A DNA stretch of 44,830 nt from Verrucomicrobiales bacterium (GTDB taxonomy: Bacteria; Verrucomicrobiota; Verrucomicrobiia; Verrucomicrobiales; DEV007). The stretch is from assembly GCA_018058245.1 (NCBI GenBank), contig JAGPCC010000007.1, forward strand, positions 1-44,830, in the 5' to 3' direction. This document shows, piece after piece, positions 16,746 through 26,846 of the stretch (its first letter is position 1; every line of letters begins with the position of its first letter). Under the pieces are notes generated by a model. The model did no database searches. It was not told the origin of the DNA and saw only the letters and a program-made list of their open reading frames with translations. A program made the translations under genes and the position numbers.

Positions 16746-19700
16746 ATGAAACCCTCTTGCTTCTCCGGCCTGACCCTCTTCCGGGCCGTTTTCCTCTTAT
16801 TTGCCCTTACCGTTCTTGCCGTCCTCTCCGTCGCGCCGGGCCTGCGGGCCTTGGATCGTATCAAGGTGAACAACACGATCAATCTGAATTCCAGCTTGAG
16901 TTGGACCGGCGCCGTTCCGGACCGCTCCAACATGGCGGTGTGGACCAATGTGGTCACAGGGGCCAACAACTCGCTGCTCGGGGGGAATATGACGTGGCTG
17001 GGCATACGAATCGCGGATCCCGGAGGGCTTGTCACCATCGGTCCCGGCGGCACACTCACGCTCGGACCCGGCGCTGCGGGTACCAGCATCGATCTGAGCG
17101 CCGCGACCCAGGATCTCACGATCCAGTCAGGGCTGACGCTCAAGCCCGCCGTCGGCCAACTCTGGAACATCGCAGCCGGTCGTACCCTCACTCTCGAAAA
17201 CGGTCTTTTCACGCGAGGGACAGGTTCCACACTCAATATCCAGGGGGCCGGCAGTGTTGTCACGACAAACATCCTTAACGACCCGATCTCCGGACTCATC
17301 GGCACCTGGGCAACGATCGGCACGGGAACAACGACCCGTTTTGCCATGGTCGGCGGCAGTAATACGATCGTCGCCTACACCGGAGGAACGGCGGCAGGAA
17401 CGGCGGCAGCGGTCACAGATACGACTGGATTGATCAATTACGACGTAGCCGCGATCGGGGCGATCGGCGCGGGAGCGTCTTTCCACACGCTCCGCTATAC
17501 GGGGGCCACGGGAACGATCTCAGGGAATTTCACCGGAAACGGTATTCTTAACTCCGGCACAGGCGCTCTCACTTTCAGCGGCAATATTGCCATTGGTAAC
17601 AGCCGCGAGCTGGTCCTCACCAATGGCGACAGCTCGAGCGCGCGTGATCTCCTCTTCAGTGGCATTATCAGTGACTCGTCTAGCGGGGTCGCTGGCCTGA
17701 CAAAGGCTGGCCTCGGAGCGATCACCCTATCGGGAGCGAACACTTACAATGGGGTGACCCAGATCTCTCGGGGGAAAATCATCCTCACGAGTAGCGGCAC
17801 GCTCGGCTCCAGTGCGGGCGGTACACGCATCGGGCTCAGTGGCCGCCTCACTCTCGCCGGAGGGGTGACCTCATCGGAATCTCTCTTTCTCGACGATGCC
17901 ACCAACGCCTTCGGCGGTGGTGCCCTCGTCGAGAACCTCGGAACCAATACCCTCACGGGTGCGATTCGCCTGAGCGACAGCGTGCGCTGGCAGAGCGGGG
18001 GCACCCAGATCAATGTGAGCGGCGGCATCTCGACGACCAACGGAAATGGCGGGTCCTCTTTTGTCGTGCAGGCAGCAACGATCATGAACATCACCGGGAA
18101 GCCGATCTCTATAGGCGGGGGTTCACTCTACATGGACAATGCAGGTAGAACCATTATCCTTGGCGTGGCGGGCAGTACCTATGGCAGCAACTCTCTGTTT
18201 GCAGGGACGCTGCAGGCAGGCGTGGAGAATGCTTTTTCAACGACGGCCACCGTAAATTTCAGCGTTGGATATAGCGCCTTTGCCTCCATTCTAAATTTGA
18301 ATGGTTTCAACCAGGGTGTCGGTGGAATCAACACGTCGATCTATTCTGTACACAGTGCCTATGACCGTGTCATCACCAGTTCTGCGCCAGCCACTCTCAC
18401 AGCCGGTCTCAACAACGGCTCAACCACGTTTGACGGAAGGTTCAGCGATGCGGTTTCGTTGATCAAAGTCGGCACCGGCACGCTCAACCTGACGGGTGCC
18501 AGCACGACCTCGGGGAATTTCACCGTAAATGCCGGAACTTTGAATCTGAATTTCGGGCGTGCTTCTGCTTCCCAAAGCGGAGCTGGATCGGTCAGTGACT
18601 TCCTTCCCTCCGCTGCTCCGCTCACCCTCGGGGGCGGCACCTTTCAGCTGACGGGTCGGAACAACGGGACCGCCACTACTCTCACCGGGGCAAGTTGGGC
18701 CGCCGCGCAACCAATCATCACGGTCTCCTCCACTGCAGGGCTGGCACCGGGACAGCTCGTTTCCCACGCCAACTTACCGGGCGGAGCCTATGTCGTGAGT
18801 GTTTTAAGTAGCACGCAGTTTATCATTAACTTGCTCCCGACCGTCGCGGGATCGAGCGCAACCATCTCAGCGACGGCAAACAGCGTTACGACGTCGCAGA
18901 CCTTTGCAGGTCTCATCCTCAACCCTGGGGCGTCGTCCGTGACCGTCACGATTCCCTCGAATGGCTCGGATGGCACCGTCCTGAATCTCGGTGCGATCAC
19001 GAGAGACTCGGGAGCGACTGTGAACTTCACCCTGCCTTCGGGAACACAGAATGCCACCAACGGCATCACTACGGAGACCCTCAATGGGAACGGTGGGATC
19101 CTCGGCGGTTGGGCGAGGGTGGGCAACCACTGGGCGATCAACAGCACCAATACGACCGGTGGCAACATCGCCGCGCTGGCGACCTACACCGACGTGAATC
19201 GTCTCGGGGGCACCCTCCTCTCCGCCGCCACGGCCAATGTCCGCCTCGTCGATGGTGGAGCGAGCGGAAGTGTCACGCCGACCTCGTCCGGAACCACCGA
19301 TATCAACACTCTACTCCAAAGTGCGACCGGCGGCACCGCGACCTACGATCCGGGCAGCACCGACGTCCTGCGTCTCGGATCCTCGGGCGGTATCCTCGTC
19401 GCGAGCAACGCGGGGGCTCTCACGATCGGAGCCGCCGTCAATGACGGCTTCCTCACCGCCGGTGGCGCCACTAACACCGTCGGCAACCTTTACCTCACGA
19501 ACAACCACACGAGCAACCTCCTGACGGTCAACTCCACCGTCGCTGACAATGGAACCGGCCTCGTCGGTGTCACCACTTCCGGCCCCGGCATCCTCGTCCT
19601 CACGGGGACAAACACCTACACTGGCCGCACTACTGTCGGAGGAGGTACCCTGCGGATTTCGAGCGAGCAAAACCTCGGCGGCAACCCTCTGAGTTTCTCC

Positions 19701-22700
19701 GCTGAGCAACTTACCCTCGCGGGAGGCACTCTCAACGCCACCGCCTCTTTTGCCATAGATGACGCCAATCGCGGCATCACCCTCGCCGCAGCGGGCGGGG
19801 TTCTCTCGGTCAATAGTGGTTTCACCCTGACGATCGCAAATGTCATCACAGGTTCCGGCAATCTCACCCTGTCCGGAGCGGGCACCGTCGCGCTCCAGGC
19901 CGCGAACACTCATACCGGCACGACTTTTGCCAACGCCGGCACCCTCGCACTCGGCCATGTCGATGCCCTGCAAAACAGCACTCTCACCACTGCCACTGCT
20001 TCGAATGTCACCTTCACCCTAGCGGGAGCAAACACCTATCGTCTCGGTGGCCTCGCCGGCAACGACACCGTCGCACTCGGAGGAAACTCGCTGCGACTCG
20101 GAAGCAATGACGAGACCACGATCTTCAGTGGTAGCCTCACGGGCACCGGCGGTTTCATAAAAGAAGGCAATGGCACCCTCAACCTCATCACTGCGAACAC
20201 CCACAGCGGCGACACTCGTATCGAGGGAGGCATGATCGTCCTCGCCCACGCCAATGCTTTGCAAAACAGTACCCTCGATACCGGTGACGCGGGGATCCAG
20301 AGCGCCAACTTCACTCTCGCCGAGGGGACCACTTACCAAATCGGCGGGCTCAAGGGAAGCGCCGATCTCGACCTCGCGCTCTCCCACCTCAGCGTCGGCG
20401 GGAACAATCAGACCACTACTTTTTCCGGCGTTCTACAAGGTGCCTTCAACAACAATCTCACCAAAGTAGGGACTGGCACCCTCACCCTCGCAGGCAACAA
20501 CACCTACCTCGGTACTACAACCGTGAGCGCCGGTAGCCTCATCCTTCTAGGCACCAATCTCTCTCGTATGATTGTGGAGAACGGAGCAAATCTCGGCGGC
20601 GAAGGCAGCACGCGGGACAGTCTGATTTTCCAAGGCAGCACCCACATCCTCGAGATCAACGCCACGACAGCGTCCGCGCTCGGCTCGACCGACGGAGGAG
20701 GCCTCGATGTGAGCGCTCTCAATGTCGGCGGTTTTACGATCAACGTCACCGGATCACCGGTCGGTGCCTCTCCCGTGAAAGTCCTCACCTACGGCAAGGC
20801 AGGATTCATCGGGGACGTAAACCGCTTCATCCTCGGCACCCACACCGCAAGCGTCCGCGGTGCAGGCGGATTCACCAACAACGGCCTCGACGCCATCGTC
20901 ATTGATCTCGGGTATGTAACAAATACCTGGGTCGGTGGCGACGGCACTAATCCGACATTCTGGGACGTGGCGACCACTTCGAACTGGAACAACGCCAAGG
21001 ACGCCGTCTTCCAAAACGGCGACGATGTCCTCTTTGCCGACGGTGCTTTAAATCTCACTCCTGTCTTGCAAGCAAACATTACTGCTGGCAGCATCACCTT
21101 CAGCAACACCACCGGGACGGACTACACCCTGAGCTCGGCGGCGAGTCAGTCGTTGACGATTCTCGGCAATTTGCTCTTCAACGGATCAGGCAACGTCACG
21201 ATCGAGAGTATCCTTGGCGGATCCGCTACCCTCACCCAGTCAGGCACGGGCACGACCACTTTGACGGCGGCGAATACCTTCACCGGCCGGACCACGATCA
21301 CTTCGGGAACTCTTCGTCTCAGCGACGAAGCCAGTCTCGGCACGGCACCCGCGACGTTCACGGCTGAGCATCTTTTCCTCGACGGGGTGAACGCCATTTT
21401 TGATGCCATTGCAAGTTTTCTCATCGATGATGGCAACCGCGGCATCACTCTTGGGGCTGGCGGCGGCAGCTTCCGGGTCAATCCGTCCGTTACTCTCACC
21501 CTCGCCAATCCTGTCGCTGGCACCGGTGCTCTGCGCAAACTCGGCACCGGGACCCTCATCCTCACCGGCCCCAATACTTACACCGGACTCACCTCGGTGA
21601 ACGAGGGCATCCTCGAGCTGAACCGTTCCGGCGGCAATGCCATCGTTGGTGACGGAATCGCCGGGAGCAACGACATCCAAGTCAATACGGGCGCTACCCT
21701 GCGACTCGGGGCGGCTGATCAGATCCCGGATGACGGAACCGTCTTTCTCAATGGAGGCACCTGGAACCTCAATGGTCAGAGCGAGACGATCCGAAACCTT
21801 AATGCAATCGTCGCCACCACTGCCCCTGCGCTCACCCTCGGCACCGGTGCAGTCCTCACCCTCAACCGGATCGACTGGGACAACACCGGGGCCAATGTCA
21901 CCAGCAACATCACCGGCGGGACAGTCCGTTTTGTCGCAAACGGTGCCACCCAACCGATCTTCGAAACCAACTACGTCGGTACGGTCAACGTGGCCTCGAC
22001 CGTGCAGATCGACGCTACCTCTCTGACGCTCCGCGCCGCCACCTACGGAACCACAATATCCGGCCAAATCACCGGTCCCGGAAAACTCATCTACGACCCA
22101 AGCGGTGGAGCAGGAGGCATCGTCTTGACCAACGGGACGAACAACTACACGGGAGGCACCCAATGGACCTCGAACAGCGGTGTCAATGGTGCCTGGAACC
22201 TCTTCACCGTCAACGCGAGCGGAGCCCTCGGCAGTGGTGAGGTGACGATCCAAGGCGGCAACCAAAACACTTGGATTTCGACCTTTTCGGGAGCGCCGAG
22301 CGCCTTCATTTTTGCGGGCGTTACCTCCCAGACGAATGATTTTCGACTCACCGGAGCCGCAACGATTTCCGCCGGCGGTGCCGATGACAGTACCGCGACG
22401 GGTGACCGGGTCACCCTCTCCGGAGGAATGGATCTCGACGCTTATGAGCTCTTCCTCCGAGGCCGGGGCACCGGCACGATCAGCGGGGAAATCAGCGGCA
22501 GTGGCGGTCTCAGCAAGATCGATCACCCCGGCACCTGGATACTCAGCGGAACCAACGTCTACACTGGTGATACCACCGTCAGCGCCGGGACTCTCGTCGT
22601 GAATGGCGATCAGTCCGCCGCCACCGGGGCCGTGACCGTCGCCACCGGAGCTACCCTCGGCGGCAATGGCATCATCGGAGGCGACACCAACGTCAACGGA

Positions 22701-23126
22701 ACCCTCAGCACCGGTCCCCTCGCCACGACCGGTTCCGTAGGCACTCTCGACTTCAACGGTAACAATCTCACCTTCGGCGACGGCAGTGCCTGGCTCGTTG
22801 ATCTTGTCCAGGGAGTGACGGAGAGCTCCGACGCGATCGCCACCGATGTTCTCACGATCGGGCCCAACGCGACGCTCAATTTCCAGCTGAGCGGAACGTT
22901 CAACGGGGATGAACGCTACACCCTTGCCACCTACTCCAGCCTGAATGGCACCTTTTCCAATTACGGAACCTCGGGAGTCTACACGATCGGTGGGAACGAC
23001 TTCGTCCTGAACTATGGCACCAACACGCTCACTCTTTCCGCCATCCCGGAACCCGGAACTCTCGGACTTTTGGGTCTGACACTGGGGGGCTATTTCCTCC
23101 GCCGGTTCCGCAAGCGCCGAGTCTGA
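16746..23126 (+). CDS. Giant autotransporter-type beta-strand repeat protein with PEP-CTERM sorting signal
   Basis: The protein has about 2126 residues from ATG 16746, where GAGG lies 3 nt upstream and the signal peptide follows (FRAVFLLFALTVLAVLSVAP). ATGs at 16737 and 16632 are also in frame. The body is Gly/Thr/Asn/Ser-rich and built of many copies of the autotransporter-associated beta-strand repeat, such as KVGTGTLTLAGNNTYLGTTT, TGPNTYTGLTSVNEG and LSGTNVYTGDTTVSAGTLVV, which should form a long beta-helix. The last residues are the tripartite PEP-CTERM signal: IPEPGTLGLLGLTLGG, a hydrophobic stretch, then the basic RRFRKRRV. Exosortase would cleave it during export, giving a surface or released matrix protein. 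There is no C-terminal autotransporter barrel. The ligand is unknown. Confidence 0.93.
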   Translation: MKPSCFSGLTLFRAVFLLFALTVLAVLSVAPGLRALDRIKVNNTINLNSSLSWTGAVPDRSNMAVWTNVVTGANNSLLGGNMTWLGIRIADPGGLVTIGPGGTLTLGPGAAGTSIDLSAATQDLTIQSGLTLKPAVGQLWNIAAGRTLTLENGLFTRGTGSTLNIQGAGSVVTTNILNDPISGLIGTWATIGTGTTTRFAMVGGSNTIVAYTGGTAAGTAAAVTDTTGLINYDVAAIGAIGAGASFHTLRYTGATGTISGNFTGNGILNSGTGALTFSGNIAIGNSRELVLTNGDSSSARDLLFSGIISDSSSGVAGLTKAGLGAITLSGANTYNGVTQISRGKIILTSSGTLGSSAGGTRIGLSGRLTLAGGVTSSESLFLDDATNAFGGGALVENLGTNTLTGAIRLSDSVRWQSGGTQINVSGGISTTNGNGGSSFVVQAATIMNITGKPISIGGGSLYMDNAGRTIILGVAGSTYGSNSLFAGTLQAGVENAFSTTATVNFSVGYSAFASILNLNGFNQGVGGINTSIYSVHSAYDRVITSSAPATLTAGLNNGSTTFDGRFSDAVSLIKVGTGTLNLTGASTTSGNFTVNAGTLNLNFGRASASQSGAGSVSDFLPSAAPLTLGGGTFQLTGRNNGTATTLTGASWAAAQPIITVSSTAGLAPGQLVSHANLPGGAYVVSVLSSTQFIINLLPTVAGSSATISATANSVTTSQTFAGLILNPGASSVTVTIPSNGSDGTVLNLGAITRDSGATVNFTLPSGTQNATNGITTETLNGNGGILGGWARVGNHWAINSTNTTGGNIAALATYTDVNRLGGTLLSAATANVRLVDGGASGSVTPTSSGTTDINTLLQSATGGTATYDPGSTDVLRLGSSGGILVASNAGALTIGAAVNDGFLTAGGATNTVGNLYLTNNHTSNLLTVNSTVADNGTGLVGVTTSGPGILVLTGTNTYTGRTTVGGGTLRISSEQNLGGNPLSFSAEQLTLAGGTLNATASFAIDDANRGITLAAAGGVLSVNSGFTLTIANVITGSGNLTLSGAGTVALQAANTHTGTTFANAGTLALGHVDALQNSTLTTATASNVTFTLAGANTYRLGGLAGNDTVALGGNSLRLGSNDETTIFSGSLTGTGGFIKEGNGTLNLITANTHSGDTRIEGGMIVLAHANALQNSTLDTGDAGIQSANFTLAEGTTYQIGGLKGSADLDLALSHLSVGGNNQTTTFSGVLQGAFNNNLTKVGTGTLTLAGNNTYLGTTTVSAGSLILLGTNLSRMIVENGANLGGEGSTRDSLIFQGSTHILEINATTASALGSTDGGGLDVSALNVGGFTINVTGSPVGASPVKVLTYGKAGFIGDVNRFILGTHTASVRGAGGFTNNGLDAIVIDLGYVTNTWVGGDGTNPTFWDVATTSNWNNAKDAVFQNGDDVLFADGALNLTPVLQANITAGSITFSNTTGTDYTLSSAASQSLTILGNLLFNGSGNVTIESILGGSATLTQSGTGTTTLTAANTFTGRTTITSGTLRLSDEASLGTAPATFTAEHLFLDGVNAIFDAIASFLIDDGNRGITLGAGGGSFRVNPSVTLTLANPVAGTGALRKLGTGTLILTGPNTYTGLTSVNEGILELNRSGGNAIVGDGIAGSNDIQVNTGATLRLGAADQIPDDGTVFLNGGTWNLNGQSETIRNLNAIVATTAPALTLGTGAVLTLNRIDWDNTGANVTSNITGGTVRFVANGATQPIFETNYVGTVNVASTVQIDATSLTLRAATYGTTISGQITGPGKLIYDPSGGAGGIVLTNGTNNYTGGTQWTSNSGVNGAWNLFTVNASGALGSGEVTIQGGNQNTWISTFSGAPSAFIFAGVTSQTNDFRLTGAATISAGGADDSTATGDRVTLSGGMDLDAYELFLRGRGTGTISGEISGSGGLSKIDHPGTWILSGTNVYTGDTTVSAGTLVVNGDQSAATGAVTVATGATLGGNGIIGGDTNVNGTLSTGPLATTGSVGTLDFNGNNLTFGDGSAWLVDLVQGVTESSDAIATDVLTIGPNATLNFQLSGTFNGDERYTLATYSSLNGTFSNYGTSGVYTIGGNDFVLNYGTNTLTLSAIPEPGTLGLLGLTLGGYFLRRFRKRRV
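19622..21520 (+). repeat. Long diverged internal duplications in the PEP-CTERM protein gene
   Basis: Two repeat families are longer than the basic 30-odd-residue motif. One of about 80 residues starts near 19622 and recurs near 21284; both copies share the order GRTT, GTLR, LG, F-A-EQ/EH-L, ID-D-NRGITL and TLT-AN. A second of about 95 residues starts near 19905 and recurs near 20205; both share HANALQNS or HVDALQNS, then a TY-x-GGL, then TT-FSG. They indicate past segmental duplication in the gene. Confidence 0.6.
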
Positions 23127-23145
23127 TTCAAGGGGTTGCCGTACC

Positions 23146-23470
23146 GATCGTTTTCGCTTCATTGAATTCCCCCGTCATCGCGCGACCTCGTCATTTTTCA
23201 AAAATTCGCGGAGAGCTGCCTCCCAATCCATCCCATTGGCCCTATCTCCCCTCCAGACCTACTATTCCGAGACAGGAGAAGTCTTTCTCTGCGGACAGGA
23301 CCTCGACCGCTACGAGAAACTCGTCCCAGGCAAAAACCGCATCGTCAAGATGCGAGCGTCGCTTCGAGAAAGTCGAAGGAGTCGTCGATTCTGAAAAAAA
23401 TCTGCTGGCCTCCCCGAATCTGCTGGAGATCGCATCCGCTTTACTGGCGGTGGACTTTGAGGGGGGCTGA
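23146..23470 (+). pseudogene. Frameshifted gene remnant of unknown family
   Basis: No intact gene occupies the 23127-23527 gap, but two frames join into one protein-like sequence. The first reads LQTYYSETGEVFLCGQDLDR and YEKLVPGKNRIVKMRAS up to about 23363. One base further the next frame continues FEKVEGVVDSEKNLLASPNL and LEIASALLAVDFEGG, ending at the stop 23468-23470. No start codon fits the first part, so the 5' end is lost or also shifted. I do not recognise the family. A sequencing error could produce the shift, but the missing start favours real decay. Confidence 0.35.
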
Positions 23471-23527
23471 CGGTTCTATTTGTTCCTTCCCTTCAAAATG
23501 TCCACGCTTCGGGCTGCTTTTGTCAGT

Positions 23528-25078
23528 TTACCTCTCCACTGGCCGGATTTCCTGCAGTTTTTTGCTCAATCTGGCGACGACCTCGGGATGTTCGGCGTAA
23601 ACGTTTTTTGTCTCTGACGGGTCCTCCACCAGTTGATAGAGCTGTCCGATGGTGCCGCCCTCCTTTTTGGGATCGATATTTTTCGGTTGGCTGAATCCGC
23701 CGGATCCGCGGTGATCGGGAATGAGCTTCCACGGTCCCTGACGGATCGCAAAGACACCGGAGATGGAGTGATGCACCGAGTATTCGCGCACCGGATTCTC
23801 GGGTTTTTCGGCGAGCAGGGCGGGGAGGATGTTGACACTATCGGGTCCTGCGCCTTTCGGCAGGTCCGTTCCGAGAATCGCAGAGGAGGTCGCGATGAGG
23901 TCGGTGAGCTCGACGGTTTCATTGCTCACCGTTCCTGCCGGGGTTTTCCCGGGCCACCGCACGAGAAAGGGGACACGATGTCCGCCTTCCCAGATGTCGG
24001 CCTTGGTGCCGCGCAACATACCGTTCCCCTGATGCCCGAACTCCTGAATATGAGCGGCGCGTCCGGTCACTTTGTAGTGCTTTAGGTCATCCGTCTCTTT
24101 TGCTTCCCACCAATGGTAGAGCCCGCCGTTGTCCGATGTAAACAACACGAGAGTATCACCGGTGAGGCCGGTTCGGTCGAGCGTTTCGAGGATCGCACCG
24201 AGGAAGGCATCCGTCTCGATCACAAAGTCTCCATAACTTCCCGCCTGACTTTTCCCAAAGTATTCCTGATTCGTCACCACCGGGAGATGTGGGGAACTGA
24301 GAGGGGCGTAGAGGAAGAAGGGGCGCTTTTCCTTCGCGGCAGCCTGTGCCTCGATAAATGCAATGGCCTCTCCGGCGAAGCGAGGCATCACCGCAAAGTT
24401 GGTGAAATCCGGCGAGCGCATCCCCTCATCGGTCGCAGTGAAATTGGCGTCGCGCATGCGTTCTTGATGCAGCACGGGCAGATGCACGACATGATCGTTC
24501 TCCAGAAAACAGAAAGGCGGCATATTCAGAGAGGCGGAAATGCCGAAGTACCGATCAAATCCGAGAGCAAGAGGACCTCCTGAAAATCCCTTGGTGTAGT
24601 CGATCTCAAATCCCGGGCGAACTCCTTTTTCGGCCCGGTCACTAGACTCCGGAGTGCCGTCCTTCTTGGTCCACTGCAAACCGAGATGCCATTTCCCGAT
24701 GCAGGCGGTGGTGTATCCCTGCGATTGCAAATAGGAAGCGACGGTGACTCGACCGGGTTCGATCAGGGGCGGGCTGAATCCATCGAGAACTCCCGATGTC
24801 ATCCTCGTTCGCCACGCGTAGCGACCGGTCAGGAGACCATATCGGGTCGGTGTGCAAACGGAGGACGGGGTATGGGCATCGGTGAAGCGCATTCCCTCCG
24901 CCGCGAGTCGATCGACATGGGGCGTCACGATCTTCGACATCGGATTATTGCAGGAAACATCCCCGAACCCGAGGTCATCCGCGAGCACAACCACAATGTT
25001 CGGTTTGTCCGCAGCCTTCACCGGAGTGAGCAGTCCCAGTAAAAAGAACGATCCGACCCAATAGGCATTTGTTTTCAT
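23528..25078 (-). CDS. Secreted formylglycine-dependent sulfatase (first of three)
   Basis: This 516-residue arylsulfatase-type enzyme has a signal peptide (residues 1-23). The metal-binding start of the fold is KPNIVVVLADDLGFGD, and the formylglycine site is VCTPTRYGLLTGRY with C75 as the residue to be oxidised. Further family motifs are GKWHLG, LVLFTSDNGG and the C-terminal ADIWEGGHRVPFLVRWPG. It hydrolyses sulfate esters, most likely on extracellular glycans. Its ATG overlaps the stop of the preceding sulfatase (ATGA), so translation is probably coupled. Activity requires an anaerobic- or oxygen-type formylglycine-generating enzyme that is not in this window. The precise sulfatase subfamily was not determined. 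Confidence 0.94.
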   Translation of the reverse strand: MKTNAYWVGSFFLLGLLTPVKAADKPNIVVVLADDLGFGDVSCNNPMSKIVTPHVDRLAAEGMRFTDAHTPSSVCTPTRYGLLTGRYAWRTRMTSGVLDGFSPPLIEPGRVTVASYLQSQGYTTACIGKWHLGLQWTKKDGTPESSDRAEKGVRPGFEIDYTKGFSGGPLALGFDRYFGISASLNMPPFCFLENDHVVHLPVLHQERMRDANFTATDEGMRSPDFTNFAVMPRFAGEAIAFIEAQAAAKEKRPFFLYAPLSSPHLPVVTNQEYFGKSQAGSYGDFVIETDAFLGAILETLDRTGLTGDTLVLFTSDNGGLYHWWEAKETDDLKHYKVTGRAAHIQEFGHQGNGMLRGTKADIWEGGHRVPFLVRWPGKTPAGTVSNETVELTDLIATSSAILGTDLPKGAGPDSVNILPALLAEKPENPVREYSVHHSISGVFAIRQGPWKLIPDHRGSGGFSQPKNIDPKKEGGTIGQLYQLVEDPSETKNVYAEHPEVVARLSKKLQEIRPVER

Positions 25079-26739
25079 TTGGTCTTGGCTTTTGGGTTCG
25101 ATTTCTTAGGGGCTTCCTTTCCTTTCCCCTTTGGACTTGGCTTCTGAACAGGCGGCAAGGGCCCCGCCATGGGAGGAGTTTCGAAAAATTTCCCGTCTTC
25201 GATGAGCCGGGGATCACCGGTGCTCTGGAGTTCCTCCATCAACTGTGCTTCCAGGTCCGCCCGCACTTTGACGTATTCGGGTTCCTCGGCCACGTTCTTG
25301 GTTTCGTCCGGATCCTTTTTCAAATCATAGAGTTCATACTTCGGGCGTTTGCCGTAGACCCATTCAAAATGCTCGTGCCATTCGGGGGTATCACGGACTC
25401 CGACGAGCCAAGCCTTGGTTGGTCCGGCATCTTCATCCGGAAGAGTCACCCGCGTCTCATTCTCCAATTCCTCCACCGAGGGAGATCCGCTGCTGTCGAG
25501 GAGATAGGGATCGCCGAGCGGATACCGATCGGGACGGAAATTGATGATATAGACAAAGTCGGCCGTGCGAATCGCCCGCTGCGGATACGGAGTGTAGTCC
25601 GAGCGCGCTGATTCGACATGGCGCTCCCGTCCGGTGAAGACGCGGGTGCGCGTCTTATCAACAAGTCCGGATTTGTCCGATTGCAGGACGGGCCAGAGGG
25701 TGCGGCCTGTCATTTCCACCGGAACGGGCAGCCCTGCTGCCTCGAGAAAGGTCGGGGCCAGATCGGTGAGACTGACCATGTCATCGACGATGCGACCACC
25801 CTTTACCCCTGGCCCGGTGATCGAGAGTGCCACCCCGGTCCCGAACTCGTAGAGATTGCATTTTCCGTGGGGGAATCCGGGGGCGCCATGATCTCCGCTG
25901 ATGACAATGAGAGTATTCTCTTTTTCCCCGGACTTTTCCAACTCGTCGAGAATCGCTCCGATTCCGGCATCCCAGGCAGCGACTTCACCGAGGTAGTCGG
26001 CGAAGTCCTCACGAACTTCGGGAACATCCGGAAGAAAGGGCGGAAGTTTTCCGTGCAGGGAATCTGGATCTATTCCCCAGAGCGCCTCGCCACTTCCCTT
26101 GATCCACTTGCGATGGGTGTTCGTCGGTCCAAACCAGAAGGAGAAAGGTTCGCCCTTTTCTCTCGCCGCCAGGAAGGAGCGGAAATTGGAACGGGTCTCG
26201 TCCAGTAATTCATTTTTGGCACTCTGTAGCTCTATGCCTTCGTCGATGCGAGCCGTCACATACTGGGAAAATTGATTGAATCTCCCGCCAGCGGATGAGT
26301 AGGATTCTTCCCGTGTGTAGGGCGAATTCGAAGGTGTCCCTGGACCCCAGACTTTGTGCGCGTAGCCGATGTGATATCCGTTCTCCCGCAACGCCACGGG
26401 AAACGAGGGAATCGTCGCGTCGTAGACGGCTCCCTGTAGTATCGAGCCGGTATTTGTTCGCCAGAAATGTTGTCCCGTCAGAATGGCGCTGCGGCACGGA
26501 GTGCAGGACGGAGCGCTGACATGAGCATTGGTGAAGAGCACACCCTCCTTTGCGATACGATCAAAGTTCGGTGTTCGGGTAACGTCATTGATGCCTCCCG
26601 CTCCCTCCCCTTGCGCGTAAATGGATGCGTACCGCCCCCAATCATCGGCGAAGAGAAATAAGATGTTCGGTTTTTTCTCTGATCCTTTCAAAAAGGAAAA
26701 AAGGAAGAGACAGGCAAGTGTTAGAGAGAGGCGATACAT
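25075..26739 (-). CDS. Secreted formylglycine-dependent sulfatase (second of three)
   Basis: This 554-residue sulfatase starts at ATG 26739 just before its signal peptide (YRLSLTLACLFLFSFLKGS); an in-frame TTG at 26769 is less likely. It has KPNILFLFADDWG, the formylglycine motif SCTPCRSAILTGQH (C79) and VISGDHGAPGFPHGKCNLYE. The second half is more like heparan/N-sulfoglucosamine or choline-sulfatase-type enzymes than the first gene, but this is only an impression. The C-terminal 30 residues are a Lys/Pro-rich tail (PSPKGKGKEAPKKSNPKAK) of unknown use. It overlaps the next sulfatase by 4 nt, forming a two-gene operon. Confidence 0.94.
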   Translation of the reverse strand: MYRLSLTLACLFLFSFLKGSEKKPNILFLFADDWGRYASIYAQGEGAGGINDVTRTPNFDRIAKEGVLFTNAHVSAPSCTPCRSAILTGQHFWRTNTGSILQGAVYDATIPSFPVALRENGYHIGYAHKVWGPGTPSNSPYTREESYSSAGGRFNQFSQYVTARIDEGIELQSAKNELLDETRSNFRSFLAAREKGEPFSFWFGPTNTHRKWIKGSGEALWGIDPDSLHGKLPPFLPDVPEVREDFADYLGEVAAWDAGIGAILDELEKSGEKENTLIVISGDHGAPGFPHGKCNLYEFGTGVALSITGPGVKGGRIVDDMVSLTDLAPTFLEAAGLPVPVEMTGRTLWPVLQSDKSGLVDKTRTRVFTGRERHVESARSDYTPYPQRAIRTADFVYIINFRPDRYPLGDPYLLDSSGSPSVEELENETRVTLPDEDAGPTKAWLVGVRDTPEWHEHFEWVYGKRPKYELYDLKKDPDETKNVAEEPEYVKVRADLEAQLMEELQSTGDPRLIEDGKFFETPPMAGPLPPVQKPSPKGKGKEAPKKSNPKAKTK

Positions 26740-26846
26740 AGGGTCTGGGAGCCGAGGGTCACGGATCAATTTCTATTTCTATTTCTTTGGAGGAGACGGC
26801 GGTTTAGTGAATCAAGCCAAAGTGCATCGAATCCCATCTCCAGACA

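Noticed and set aside
21240..23162. A 640-codon minus-strand open frame
   Set aside because: It lies wholly opposite the PEP-CTERM repeat gene. Its repeat-like Glu/Gly/Asp composition is the complement of the Thr/Gly repeats, and it has no domain or start context.
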